Positions 25,673 through 35,033 of a DNA stretch of 56,736 nucleotides are shown one piece after another. The stretch spans positions 1-56,736 of the forward strand of contig CAYPST010000017.1 of NCBI GenBank assembly GCA_964413425.1, written 5' to 3'. The DNA is from DATFLS01 sp964413425 (GTDB lineage Bacteria > Fidelibacterota > JAANXI01). Position 1 is the first letter of the stretch. The number at the start of each line of letters is the position of its first letter. The notes beneath the pieces were generated by a model. It was not told the origin of the DNA and searched no databases. It worked only from the letters and a program-made list of their open reading frames with translations. The translations under genes were made by a program, and so were the position numbers.

Positions 25673-27412
25673 TCATATACCAGTGATCACGTGATACAAT
25701 GCGAACCCAACTCCCACCAGTGCTTCGCCCACAATAAATCCGGCGGCAACCGGAATGCCGACATTATGGCTGAACGTAGAACCTTTCTTCCAGTCGACTG
25801 CCAGTCGCAAAACCGTTCCGATAGTATAGGTGAGCACAATGTTGAAGGGGAGATAGAATCCCAGGCCCACCAGAATTCCCAGTCCGCCGACTCCGCTGGC
25901 GCTGAGCATGGCTCCGAGCCCGGCGCCGGCAAGATATTTTCCCACCGGAACATTCCCGCCCAGAATACCGCTGATCATGCTGGCCAACGCCTGTCCCTGC
26001 GGCGCCGGCAGCCGCTCTGATCCCATGCCGTAGGCTTCATGGAGAATGAATATCAGTGCCATCACCAGAATCGGGCCGAGCCAGGTGCCCATGAACTGTC
26101 CCATCTGCTGCATCCTTGGAGAGGCGCCCACCAGATACCCGGTTTTCATATCCATCATCAGATCGGTGGCCTGTGCCATAGCCACGCACATAGCAGCGCC
26201 AACCATCATAGAAGCGATAACCGTTTCACGATCTGCCAATCCGCTGGCGATAAAAATCAAGATGGTAATCCCGATCAGCGTCATTCCGCTGAGCGGTGAC
26301 CAGTTTGTCCGCCCGATGGCTTCAGCCAAAATAACACCCGCTATCCAAATCCAGAGCGTACCTAAAACCGCCATGACGGCGCCTCGGAGCAGGCCAATGT
26401 GCGGGACCGAAATATTCGCAATGACAAACAACGCAATAAATGCCCCCACCACCGCAATGTACAGGAGCGTAATAGGCATTTCATCTCTGGAAAGTTCCGT
26501 CCGCATTTTGGATGCTGTTTGCATACTTTTCATAGCGCTCACAATCAATGGAAACGCCAGAAAAATCCCGGCGATGGCCCCTCCAATCAGCATCCCGATG
26601 CCCACCGGCCGGAAAAAGGTGAGGCGGAGAAATTCCGGCATGGATTGGTCGGCGGCGGAGAGCGTGGCGGGGTCCGGAAGGATGCCTGCCGCAGACATAA
26701 CCGGAGCCAGGATCCAATAGCACACATAACCACCTATAATGAAGTAGACACCACCCTTCCCGGCAAGAAAGCCGACGCCGATGGTCAGGAGAGAAATATA
26801 CCATATGCCATTCATATAGGCAGGCATTCCGACCAACTCGCCCAGAGCGAAATTTTCCACACCTGTCACCTGGCTGGCAAAATGGATGAGGGCGCTTAAC
26901 CCGGCTCCTCCGATGAGAAACATGGCCTTCCGAATTCCCGCACCCGGTGACTTGAGAATGGTTGCGACCGCAATTCCGCCAGGATAGGCCAGCCGGTTAT
27001 AGTCGATCATCTGCTTGCGCAAGGGAATAATAAAGGCTATGCCCAGGATACCACCCGCGATGCATCCCAGCACCAACAGATAGGGATCGAAATCCGTGTA
27101 TCCCAGAATAAACAATGCCGGCACAGAAAACATCATCCCGGCAGAGGCTCCATTGACTGCGCTGGCAACAGTTTGGTTAATATTATTTTCAATGATACTA
27201 TTGCGGCGCATGATCCCCCGCAGGATCCCGAAACCGAGAATCGCCGCTAACTCGGATCCTTCAATGGAAAATCCCAATATCAGGCTGGCATAACCGATAC
27301 TCAGTGTAATCAGTGCACCCAAAAAATATCCGACCACCACAGCCGGTACAGTTAATTCCGGATACGCTCCTTTCCGTATCACGTGATCCGAACCAGACTT
27401 GTTCTCTGCCAC
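25673..27412 (-). CDS. OPT-family oligopeptide/metal-chelate transporter
   Basis: A 579-residue inner-membrane protein with about 14-16 hydrophobic helices. NQTVASAVNGASAGMMFSVPA near residue 80 and GGIAVATILKS are typical of the bacterial OPT family, whose members import peptides or metal chelates, probably with protons. The sequence is intact. Its substrate cannot be told. The next gene downstream encodes a small membrane coiled-coil protein. Confidence 0.9.
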   Translation of the reverse strand: MAENKSGSDHVIRKGAYPELTVPAVVVGYFLGALITLSIGYASLILGFSIEGSELAAILGFGILRGIMRRNSIIENNINQTVASAVNGASAGMMFSVPALFILGYTDFDPYLLVLGCIAGGILGIAFIIPLRKQMIDYNRLAYPGGIAVATILKSPGAGIRKAMFLIGGAGLSALIHFASQVTGVENFALGELVGMPAYMNGIWYISLLTIGVGFLAGKGGVYFIIGGYVCYWILAPVMSAAGILPDPATLSAADQSMPEFLRLTFFRPVGIGMLIGGAIAGIFLAFPLIVSAMKSMQTASKMRTELSRDEMPITLLYIAVVGAFIALFVIANISVPHIGLLRGAVMAVLGTLWIWIAGVILAEAIGRTNWSPLSGMTLIGITILIFIASGLADRETVIASMMVGAAMCVAMAQATDLMMDMKTGYLVGASPRMQQMGQFMGTWLGPILVMALIFILHEAYGMGSERLPAPQGQALASMISGILGGNVPVGKYLAGAGLGAMLSASGVGGLGILVGLGFYLPFNIVLTYTIGTVLRLAVDWKKGSTFSHNVGIPVAAGFIVGEALVGVGFALYHVITGI

Positions 27413-27966
27413 AACAATGCCTCCTTCTTAGTGCTCAATCATATGAACGAACCGGTTTCCCTCGTACAGGCGATGTCTGATGAATAAATTTTGAATGCAT
27501 AAAAACTAAATTATGTGGTATCCAAAAGAAACAAGAAATTCACTCCCCTCGTTGGGTAATGGAATCCAACTCCTGCTCTTCTGTGATCTGAATCCGGCTT
27601 CCGGGGAGCATCGGAAGAAGTGATTGGAATTTTCCATAGTAAAAATGCAAATGATATGATATTTTTCAGGTTAATTCCGGTGAGAGAATAGTACAACTTT
27701 GTATAACCCGGATTATTCATCCCGCAGGGATCCCTTTGGGATAAACCGGAAAAAGAAAATGGCCCGCTGATACACGCGGAAACAAGGAGCCTGCCCCATA
27801 GGGGGCCCTTCGGGCCTGACCCCATTTTCTCGTTCTCCCTTTTGGTAAGGGGGAGTTAGAGGGGGTCATTCGGTCAGAGCGTCTCCAGGAACTCTTGATC
27901 TCCACAAATACTGAGTAAGCTGAATAGCCATACAAAATAATTACCATAGAAACCAGGAGGCTCACA
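27413..27966. other. Divergent intergenic region with GC palindromes
   Basis: No gene is supported. It separates the minus-strand OPT gene from the plus-strand DUF5020 gene, so promoters should face both ways. From 27715 a stretch carries CCCGCAGGGATCCCTTTGGG and AGGAGCCTGCCCC, closely resembling 5960-6020. A GGGGGCCCttcGGGCC hairpin lies near 27800. Confidence 0.5.
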
Positions 27967-28635
27967 GTGATAAAGCGTCTATTGCTGATTCTCTCGGTCA
28001 TATGCAGCTGGCAGGTTCTCTTCGCACAGAACTTTCAATTTCACTACGATTTCGGCCAGGGGCGCCAGTATGTGACGACAACCCTGGAAATGTTCAAACC
28101 TGATAAATACGGAGCAACATTCTGGTTCGTGGATATGGATTATAATTATGAGCATCCGGCCCGGCATCGCAGTATTTCGCTGGCGTATCTCGAACTGGCC
28201 CGGTATGTATCTATTCCCGGTCTGCACGGAATATCCGCCACAGTCCAATATAATGACGGAACGGTTAGCGGAGCGCCACTCGGTCCGATCTGGCTGGCCG
28301 GTGGCAGCTATCCGATACGCATCGGCCACATCACCTTGAACACGGATTTTCTTTACAGAGATGCTTTGAACTCCAGTGCACCGGATGCCCAGCTTACCAT
28401 TGTTTGGACGGAGCACATTCTTCAGGACAAACTTACCTTCATGGGATTTTTCGATCTCTGGACTGCTGACGCACATGGCAATGGCAAGGAACTTGTTTTA
28501 CTTACCGAACCTCAATTATGGTACCACCTCACCTCACATCTCCGGGTGGGCGGTGAACTTGAAATAAGCAGGAATTTTCTCCCGTCTGACTCGTTTGAGT
28601 TCATGCCAACGCTGGGCATCAAGTGGCAATTCTAA
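27967..28635 (+). CDS. Outer-membrane DUF5020 (Tsx-like) protein
   Basis: A 222-residue protein with a signal peptide ending VLFAQ (about residue 20). The mature part starts QNFQFHYDFGQGRQYVTTTLE and alternates as in a beta barrel, ending in Phe. This matches the DUF5020 group, related to the nucleoside channel Tsx. It starts with GTG, preceded by AGGAGG. A broken purine permease follows immediately, suggesting that the pair once took up nucleosides or bases. Confidence 0.82.
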   Translation: MIKRLLLILSVICSWQVLFAQNFQFHYDFGQGRQYVTTTLEMFKPDKYGATFWFVDMDYNYEHPARHRSISLAYLELARYVSIPGLHGISATVQYNDGTVSGAPLGPIWLAGGSYPIRIGHITLNTDFLYRDALNSSAPDAQLTIVWTEHILQDKLTFMGFFDLWTADAHGNGKELVLLTEPQLWYHLTSHLRVGGELEISRNFLPSDSFEFMPTLGIKWQF

Positions 28636-28644
28636 TTTTCAGCA

Positions 28645-29058
28645 GTGAGCGAATACGTGATGGATAAGCTGTTTGCACTGGAAGTGAATCGTACGAATGT
28701 AAAAACGGAAATCATTGCCGGTATTACCACGTTTCTTGCCACCATGTACATCATTGTGGTCAATCCGGGCATTATCAGCGAAACCGGTATGCCGTTTAAC
28801 GGTGTGCTGGCCGCGACGGTACTGGTGGGCGTATTCATGATCCGTCCGGTCCGGCAGATAAACTGGGACCGGTTCGATGACGCGATCCCGGCTTTCCTGT
28901 CTCTCGTGCTGATTCCGCTGACTTACTCGATTACTCAGGGGATCATCTGGGGCTTTTTGAGCTGGACACTTATAAAGGTCGTCCTGGGTAAGTATGAACA
29001 AATCCCGGTGATGCTGTGGGTGATTGACATCTTTGCCGTACTGGCGCTGGTTGTGTAA
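28645..29058 (+). pseudogene. Internally deleted NCS2/AzgA-type purine permease
   Basis: A 137-codon frame that joins the first ~60 residues of a purine permease (KTEIIAGITTFLATMYIIVVNP, NGVLAAT) directly to its last ~75 (FMIRPVRQINWDRFDDAIPAFLS, PLTYSI). About 290 central residues of the usual ~430 are missing without a frame break. The joint falls at VLVG, words that occur in both halves of intact relatives, so recombination at a short direct repeat is likely. It cannot be a working transporter. The start is uncertain (GTG 28645 or ATG 28660). Confidence 0.75.
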
Positions 29059-29126
29059 TCCTTCAATGCAAACCCGGGACGATTAGTCCAGGTTGCCGGG
29101 AGAACAACTCAGGCAAAGGATGGCCG

Positions 29127-29492
29127 TTATCTGAGCAGATCTCTCGAATTCAGGATGCCCGTGAGAATAAACACACCAACGAAAGTACCCACCGCAGCCA
29201 TATTTACGGGATCCACAGGCAGATCCAGTCCGGTGAGTGAGTCCAGGAGAAACTTGATATACGAACTGGGCATATCACGATATCCCAGATGATATCGTAC
29301 CTGCCAGTGCCAGTCGGTGGAAGGACAATAACCGAATCCATACCAGATCCCCAGAATGAACCACGAGAATCCGGTGGCCAGCATTGTGAAGAAGTGCATC
29401 TTTCTGGTCCGCCTCCAGATCCATCCTGTGACATTGAAGGCCGTAAATAATGTATGGAAGACAAAGAAAAAAATGTTGAGAAATTGATACAT
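29127..29492 (-). CDS. DUF2784-family membrane protein
   Basis: A 121-residue protein with three or four hydrophobic helices. The pattern FHTLFTAFNVTGWIWRR, then GFGYCPSTDWHWQVRYHLGY, matches DUF2784, a small membrane family of unknown function. The ribosome site is weak. It lies between a pseudogene and the macrodomain gene and has no informative partner. Confidence 0.75.
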   Translation of the reverse strand: MYQFLNIFFFVFHTLFTAFNVTGWIWRRTRKMHFFTMLATGFSWFILGIWYGFGYCPSTDWHWQVRYHLGYRDMPSSYIKFLLDSLTGLDLPVDPVNMAAVGTFVGVFILTGILNSRDLLR

Positions 29493-29605
29493 GTATTTCT
29501 CATACCACCAGTTACGAGATTACGGAGATCCCAAGAATAATCTTCACTTGCATGTATACACAGTTTCGCCACCTGAGAAACAATATACCGGCCTTGCCAA
29601 TCCGG

Positions 29606-30151
29606 TTATGATTCTTGGTGGAATACCTTTTCAAGGACTTCTCCATGAAGACGCATCGCACGTTCTCCCCACAGAACGAAACGAATGGTTTTCACCTTTG
29701 CCAATTCCGGCAGCATTTCCTTCACCGTTTGCAGCGCCACGGTGGCCGCTTCTTCCATGGGATAGCCGAAGGCGCCGGTGGAGATAGAAGGAAATCCGAT
29801 AGTGTGAACATCGTTTTCCTCTGCTAACTGCAGCGCATTCCGGTAACAATCTGCCAGTAATTTGTCCTCGGGCTTATGTTTTCCGTATACCGGTCCCAGA
29901 CAGTGGATCACAAAATCGTTTGGTAAATTGTGTCCCCCGGTAATGACGGCCTCACCAGGTCTGATCGGTGCCAGCGGCCGTGTTTCCTCCTCCAGGCCCG
30001 GACCAGCCGCTCGATGGATGGCACCGGCAACGCCCCCTCCAATCCGTAACTGGGCATTAGCCGCATTCACCACCGCATCACAGTCCGGCTGATTGGCAAT
30101 GTCACCTCTGGTCAGTTCAATGGTCACACCAGATTCGGTAACAGATTTCAT
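29606..30151 (-). CDS. Macrodomain O-acetyl-ADP-ribose deacetylase-like protein
   Basis: A 181-residue MacroD-type macrodomain. GDIANQPDCDAVVNAANAQL, GGGVAGAIHRAAG and FPSISTGAFGYP are the ADP-ribose-binding motifs. Such proteins deacetylate O-acetyl-ADP-ribose or remove ADP-ribose from acidic residues. The start at 30151 has a good AAGGAG site; ten further residues upstream are unlikely. No sirtuin or transferase partner is nearby. Confidence 0.9.
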   Translation of the reverse strand: MKSVTESGVTIELTRGDIANQPDCDAVVNAANAQLRIGGGVAGAIHRAAGPGLEEETRPLAPIRPGEAVITGGHNLPNDFVIHCLGPVYGKHKPEDKLLADCYRNALQLAEENDVHTIGFPSISTGAFGYPMEEAATVALQTVKEMLPELAKVKTIRFVLWGERAMRLHGEVLEKVFHQES

Positions 30152-30360
30152 CACAATTTCTCCTTTTGTCAAAATGCACATTCTGAACCATCATTCCACA
30201 CATCAACGTTGTTGTTATAGTATAAAGGAATTGCAGGATAGTGAAAAGAAAGAGACTCCAAATAATCCCATGATTATTGAAGACGGAAAGTCAGAAGTCA
30301 CTTTCCCGAATAACTGTGAAACGTGAAGGGACGTCGACATTTTTGGGGGTATGCGGTGCG

Positions 30361-31485
30361 TTATTCATTCTCCGCATTAAACTCTCTTACATCCGACGTA
30401 CTGGTGGGATGACCGTAGCTATCGAGATACTCCATGTGCTGCAGATACTCTTGTGTGGTAATGTCATTTTGCCAGTTGCCGGTCACCATTCCCAGGCCGG
30501 TGATCAACATAAAAAGTCCAACCACTGCAACAGCAATTTTCTTCTTTGGAATGGACTTTTTATTCAGCAGGGATTTCATCTCCAGTGTATCGGCGACCGG
30601 ACAAGCATCAATGCATTGTATACAGCTGGAACACTCGTCGGACCACACGGTTTTGACTTTGTCAACCGGTATAAACGAAGCACAGGCTTTCGCGCATTTG
30701 GCACAGTCAATACAGGAGCTGGCGTTTCGTGTAATTTTATTCGGACTCAATAATCCGACGATGCCAAGAAGCGCTCCGTACGGGCACAAATACCGGCACC
30801 AGAAATTTCGAATAAAGATTGACGCGAAAAAAAGCACACTAATCACAACGAGGGCAGTGCGGGAGATATCTGCGAAAAAATAATACATCTTAATGTCAGC
30901 TACGAGATTATACGGACTATCGAGGAATGCTTTGAGCGCTGCTTCGCTCATCAGAAAAAAGATTGAATAGATAAAGAACCCCAACAGCAGATATTTCAGA
31001 CTTCTCAGCGGGTAATCGAACAATGCGGGCAGCCGGAGCTTCCCGAATAATCTCTCACCGAATTTTCCAAGATATTCGGAAAGGAACCCAACGGGGCATA
31101 TCCAGCTGCAGAAGGCTTTTCCGATCACCAGAGAAACCATGACGATGGCCAGAAGAATGAACAGTCCCGCGGGATGGGCCTGATGGAGTATGCCGGTCTT
31201 GAGATATAAATAGACGCTCATGAGGGAGCTGATTGGCAAAAAGGCATCGACCCCCGGCGGCCTGCTGACAAACGGGGCCGCGCCGCCGCTCTCCAGAAAC
31301 CGAATGAACAAATAAAACCGGACCCCGATGGCCAGAGATAACAGAACAAAGGCCCCTTGCACGAGATGCCGGTACTTTTGAACCGATTTCTCCGTATTCC
31401 GAATGATAGTCTGCTTTTTCTTACGCCGCTTCTGACCACTTTTCTTTTTCACCCTGTTTTGTGGTGTGGCATCTATATCAGACAT
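30361..31485 (-). CDS. NapH/CcoG-like membrane 4Fe-4S protein
   Basis: A 374-residue inner-membrane protein. A basic N-terminus is followed by about five helices with the redox motifs SWICPVGF and FWCRYLCPYGA, then two ferredoxin clusters (CIDCAKCAKAC and CSSCIQCIDAC near 265-300), and a last helix. This is the NapH/NosR/CcoG electron-transfer architecture. No nap, nos or cytochrome oxidase genes are adjacent, so its partner is unknown. An Rrf2 regulator gene lies just upstream and may control it. Confidence 0.85.
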   Translation of the reverse strand: MSDIDATPQNRVKKKSGQKRRKKKQTIIRNTEKSVQKYRHLVQGAFVLLSLAIGVRFYLFIRFLESGGAAPFVSRPPGVDAFLPISSLMSVYLYLKTGILHQAHPAGLFILLAIVMVSLVIGKAFCSWICPVGFLSEYLGKFGERLFGKLRLPALFDYPLRSLKYLLLGFFIYSIFFLMSEAALKAFLDSPYNLVADIKMYYFFADISRTALVVISVLFFASIFIRNFWCRYLCPYGALLGIVGLLSPNKITRNASSCIDCAKCAKACASFIPVDKVKTVWSDECSSCIQCIDACPVADTLEMKSLLNKKSIPKKKIAVAVVGLFMLITGLGMVTGNWQNDITTQEYLQHMEYLDSYGHPTSTSDVREFNAENE

Positions 31486-31512
31486 AATTATCCTATTTAA
31501 TTACAAAAAAAA

Positions 31513-31944
31513 TTACAGGCTTTTAATTTTATCGAGCGTTTTTTCTGTTAATTGGTCCAGGGTTTCGGAACTCAGCATGTGAAATGCCTTATCACGTAAT
31601 GTCCCCCAGCGCTCGTGCACCGGACAGGGGTGCTCCGGAGAGCAGTCCGGAAAACCCAGTACACATCGCTCAAACATATCAAGTCCGTCGATGGCTTCGA
31701 CGATATCGATCAGTTTGATGGTCTCCGGTTCTCTGCCAAGATAGAACCCACCTGCTTTTCCTTTCCTGGACGCAATGATATCATGTTTGGTCAAACTCTG
31801 CAGTATCTTCGAGACAAATTCTTTCGGGATATGCAATATCTGAGCAATTTCATCCGATGAGATCGGTCCTTTCTCACTGTTAGCAGCCAGATATAACGCC
31901 GCCTGTAACCCGTACTCACATTTCCTGGAAAAAATAACCGTCAT
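31513..31944 (-). CDS. Rrf2-family Fe-S transcriptional regulator
   Basis: A 143-residue winged-helix regulator. The N-terminal HTH (SRKCEYGLQAALYLA, PKEFVSKILQSL) and three cysteines (Cys94, Cys101, Cys107, in CVLGFPDCSPEHPC) match IscR/NsrR proteins that sense Fe-S status or nitric oxide through a bound cluster. AGAGG precedes the start. It lies 27 bases upstream of the NapH-like gene, in the same direction, and is the likely regulator of that electron-transfer protein. Confidence 0.9.
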   Translation of the reverse strand: MTVIFSRKCEYGLQAALYLAANSEKGPISSDEIAQILHIPKEFVSKILQSLTKHDIIASRKGKAGGFYLGREPETIKLIDIVEAIDGLDMFERCVLGFPDCSPEHPCPVHERWGTLRDKAFHMLSSETLDQLTEKTLDKIKSL

Positions 31945-32043
31945 ATTCAGACCTCTTTATCTTAATTGGATATTAGGATTTTCGGAAGGAAAAAGCAATA
32001 AGAAATTTCGGCAAAATTTCCCAGGATGTAATTTTGCCCGCAC

Positions 32044-32310
32044 CTACATCCCGGAGAGGTACCAGAAGAGCGCCGCCACCAGCACCAACATCAGAAAAAG
32101 CCAGAGCATGGATCGCTCCCCGGTTTTCCGTTGTATGCGGTGGCTTTGAAATTGCAGTCGGTCCCGGATCTCCTCCCGGCGATTCTGGTCAGTACGTTGT
32201 TGTTCCGGCTGCTCATCCTCGGACAATTCCTGGTCCTGCTTCGCCCGTCGGGATCGTGCCCTTTTGTTGCTGATGGAAAACTTTTTGGGACGGTTTTTTC
32301 CGAATAACAT
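32044..32310 (-). CDS. Small tail-anchored hypothetical protein
   Basis: An 88-residue protein: a basic, charged and glutamine-rich first two thirds, then one C-terminal membrane helix (SMLWLFLMLVLVAALFWYL). I do not recognise it. Only two bases separate it from the site-2 protease gene upstream, so the two are co-transcribed and may act together. Confidence 0.65.
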   Translation of the reverse strand: MLFGKNRPKKFSISNKRARSRRAKQDQELSEDEQPEQQRTDQNRREEIRDRLQFQSHRIQRKTGERSMLWLFLMLVLVAALFWYLSGM

Positions 32311-32312
32311 GG

Positions 32313-32966
32313 TTAGAATCCTGCGGCTAAATCGACCCCGGCGAACATCTGACTGAAGAAGCTGATAAACGGCCGCAACACCGCACCGAAGATGGAAAAA
32401 TCTCCGAACATTCCAATCATGACTAATCCGACCAATAAGATGGGGCCGTATTGTTCAAATTGGGCATATTGCTGTTCATATTCATACGGGAGTACTGCAT
32501 GAAGTATTTTCGAGCCATCCAGCGGAGGAATCGGAAGCAGGTTAAACGCAGCCAGCGCAAGATTAATGATCACACCGTAGACCAGCATCAGCTGAATGAC
32601 CTGCATGACTCCCGTAGACATTGCCCCGAAACCAGGCATTCCCATAAACCGTACCGCCAGGCCAAAGAGCAATGCCAGGAGCATATTCGATCCCGGGCCG
32701 GCCAGTGAAACCCACAACATATCTCGTTTGGGATCATTCAGATTCACCGGATTGACCGGCACCGGTTTCGCCCATCCGAAATGCACGATAAACAGCATGA
32801 TGGTTCCGATGGGATCCAGGTGAGAGATGGGATTTAATGTCAGCCGACCGGCATTTTTCGCTGTCGGATCCCCCAGCCGGTTGGCAACCCACCCGTGGCT
32901 GTATTCATGAAAAGATAAGGCTAATAAAATCGGGGGTGCCAGAATTACAAGTGTTCCCAGATTCAT
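32313..32966 (-). CDS. Site-2 protease (M50) family membrane peptidase
   Basis: A 217-residue intramembrane metalloprotease of the short M50 subgroup. HEYSH gives the zinc-binding motif near the N-terminus, AGPGSNMLLAL is typical of the second helix, and NLLPIPPLDGSK provides the third ligand. No PDZ domain is present, unlike RseP. The substrate is unknown. Confidence 0.9.
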   Translation of the reverse strand: MNLGTLVILAPPILLALSFHEYSHGWVANRLGDPTAKNAGRLTLNPISHLDPIGTIMLFIVHFGWAKPVPVNPVNLNDPKRDMLWVSLAGPGSNMLLALLFGLAVRFMGMPGFGAMSTGVMQVIQLMLVYGVIINLALAAFNLLPIPPLDGSKILHAVLPYEYEQQYAQFEQYGPILLVGLVMIGMFGDFSIFGAVLRPFISFFSQMFAGVDLAAGF

Positions 32967-33290
32967 CTATCAACAGATTCCTTTCCCGGTTAGAATACGC
33001 GATAATATCAAAGTTGCTTCCTACACATTGAGTCTCTTTAGAAAACGCCTCGCCCCGAAGGGACGGCAAAGAGATCCCGTGACGACGGGACAAAGAAACT
33101 ACAACATATCTCTGTCCAAATAGCGGAATACATTTTGCAGATATTTTGTATACATAATACCTATACGTCAGATTCAGCATCTTGTATCAGGCCCATGTTT
33201 TCTAAACACTCTCACACATTTAATAACAGGAAATATAAGAGTTTCCGGGAACACTACCAAACAGAGGCCCGGAATGCATCCCCGGATCAG
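32967..33290. other. Intergenic region between the XerD-like and M50 genes
   Basis: No gene is supported. Two short GC palindromes occur near 33050-33090 (CCCCgaaGGG and CCCGTgacgACGGG). The rest is AT-rich and unremarkable. Confidence 0.4.
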
Positions 33291-34229
33291 TTATTCCGAA
33301 TGCGCGGCCCATCGCGGATGGAATGTTCTGTGCACTTCCTGCAGATAGCTGCGATCCAGATGGGTATAGATCTGCGTGGTGGAGATATCTGCGTGGCCCA
33401 GCATTTCCTGAACTGCCCGCAGATCAGCCCCGCCTTCCAGCAAATGGGTAGCGAATGAATGTCGAAAGGTATGGGGAGTGACTTTTATCTCGATGCCGGC
33501 TGCCTGCACATACTCCTGTAACTTTTTCCAGATGCCCATCCGTGACAGGGGCGTTCCGCGATTGTTCAGAAAGATCCCGTCTTTTGTTCGTCCCGTCACA
33601 ACAAAGTGAGGTCGGGCATCATGCTCGTATCGATCCAGCCAGTACAGTGCAACCTGTCCTACCGGCACAATGCGTTCCTTCTCCCCTTTTCCCAGCACCC
33701 GAACAATGCCTTGCTTGCCAAAAATATCTTTCCGGGTAAGGCTAATAATCTCAGAGACACGCAAACCGCAGGCATAGAGCAGTTCGAACAGGGCCCGGTC
33801 CCGCAAGGTGTAATAATCCTCCGGTGTAATCACCTCCAGTATTTGCCGTACCTCATCGTACGTGAGCACATCCGGCAATTTTCTGGATCTTCTGGGCGCC
33901 TCCAGAATCTGGGACGGATCAGTCCCGACAACATCTTCGCCCACCAGATAACGATGGAAGGTACGAATCGCAGAAAAATTTCGTGCGATCGTACTGGCTT
34001 CCAGCTGGAATTGATGCAGCCTGTCTGTGAACGCCCGCACATGATCGGTGGTTACCTCGCTGGGATGATTGATACGCTTATCCGACAGAAAGGCCAGATA
34101 TCTTTGGAGGTCATTTTGATAGGAATCGATGGTATTGGCGGAGAGGTTACGCTCCAGGTGCAGGTACTGCAGGAACTGACGCAGTTGTTGAAACCATGCG
34201 GGGGCCAGCCGATCAGCCTGAATTTCCAT
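33291..34229 (-). CDS. xerD: Tyrosine recombinase XerD/XerC-like
   Basis: A 312-residue site-specific recombinase. An N-terminal SAM-like DNA-binding domain (FLQYLHLERNLSANTIDSYQ) precedes the catalytic domain: Arg in ACGLRVSEI, HTFRHSFATHLLE with His-x-x-Arg, and LGHADISTTQIYTH with His and the tyrosine nucleophile. Length and motifs fit the chromosome-dimer recombinases XerC/XerD rather than a phage integrase. It follows the GGGP synthase gene in the same direction. Confidence 0.92.
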   Translation of the reverse strand: MEIQADRLAPAWFQQLRQFLQYLHLERNLSANTIDSYQNDLQRYLAFLSDKRINHPSEVTTDHVRAFTDRLHQFQLEASTIARNFSAIRTFHRYLVGEDVVGTDPSQILEAPRRSRKLPDVLTYDEVRQILEVITPEDYYTLRDRALFELLYACGLRVSEIISLTRKDIFGKQGIVRVLGKGEKERIVPVGQVALYWLDRYEHDARPHFVVTGRTKDGIFLNNRGTPLSRMGIWKKLQEYVQAAGIEIKVTPHTFRHSFATHLLEGGADLRAVQEMLGHADISTTQIYTHLDRSYLQEVHRTFHPRWAAHSE

Positions 34230-34292
34230 AAGATTTTTGTGGCGAGATGTCTGATTTCATGTATTTCAGCCAGGAGATGTGCACTGCAGCGG

Positions 34293-35033
34293 CTATTTTG
34301 CGTGCACGGCGTCGGCAAACTCCCGGATGAGGTGTTCGTTCTCAGATTTTTCCAGCACATTGCCCGTGACGAGAAACGAAGCGCCTGCATCCACCCGTAT
34401 GCGGGCTTCTTCCGGGCTGCGAATACCCCCACCAACGATCACCGGAATATCCACAAAATCCGCAATAGATCGTATCAAATCCGGGGGCACCGGATATTCC
34501 GCGCCGCTCCCGGCTTCCAGATAGATGAACCTCATCCCGAGATACTGTGCGGCCAGCGCATGGGCCATGGCGATGTCCGGCTTATCAATCGGAATCGGCC
34601 GGGTATTACTCATGAACTGCGCGGCTGTGGTGCTACCCGACTCCATCAGCATATACCCGGTAGGAATCGGTTCGATCTCCATGCGTTTGATGAGCGGGGC
34701 GCCCAACACCTGGTCGCTTATCAAATAATTGGGGTTCCGACCGCTGATAAGCGATAAGAACAAGACGGCATCGGCATGTTTGCTCAACTGCCGTAAAGAG
34801 CCGGGAAACAAGATCACCGGAAGGGAGGCAGCCTCTTTTATGACCTGCACCTTTTCATCATACTGGGCATGAATTAACAGACTGCCACCAATGAGAATGG
34901 CATCGGCATCTCCGTCGCAAATTCGACGGGTAAATGACTGCAGTTCCGTCACCTCTTTTGCATCGGGATCGATGAGGACAAAGTAACCGGCGCCTCGGCG
35001 GTCCGCAATGTCGAGCAGCTTCTCATAATGCAA
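34293..35033 (-). CDS. Geranylgeranylglyceryl phosphate synthase family protein
   Basis: About 246 residues of a TIM-barrel prenyltransferase. GAGYFVLIDPDAKEV near the start, DAILIGGSL, and the phosphate-binding IPVIVGGGIRSPEEAR segment with YLEAGSGAEYP are family motifs. The family joins prenyl diphosphate to glycerol-1-phosphate: archaeal lipid synthesis, heptaprenyl transfer in Bacillus PcrB, and group II enzymes in Bacteroidetes. I placed the start at TTG 35033, nine bases after AGGGAG; TTG 35057, adjoining the gcvPA stop, is an alternative. Confidence 0.85.
   Translation of the reverse strand: MHYEKLLDIADRRGAGYFVLIDPDAKEVTELQSFTRRICDGDADAILIGGSLLIHAQYDEKVQVIKEAASLPVILFPGSLRQLSKHADAVLFLSLISGRNPNYLISDQVLGAPLIKRMEIEPIPTGYMLMESGSTTAAQFMSNTRPIPIDKPDIAMAHALAAQYLGMRFIYLEAGSGAEYPVPPDLIRSIADFVDIPVIVGGGIRSPEEARIRVDAGASFLVTGNVLEKSENEHLIREFADAVHAK

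Noticed and set aside
33291..34229. Phage or integrative-element integrase
   Set aside because: Motifs and length fit housekeeping XerC/XerD. No attachment site, tRNA target or phage gene is nearby.
33606..34757. A 383-codon plus-strand open frame
   Set aside because: It lies antisense to the XerD-like and GGGP synthase genes, whose motifs are clear. Its translation has no recognisable domain.
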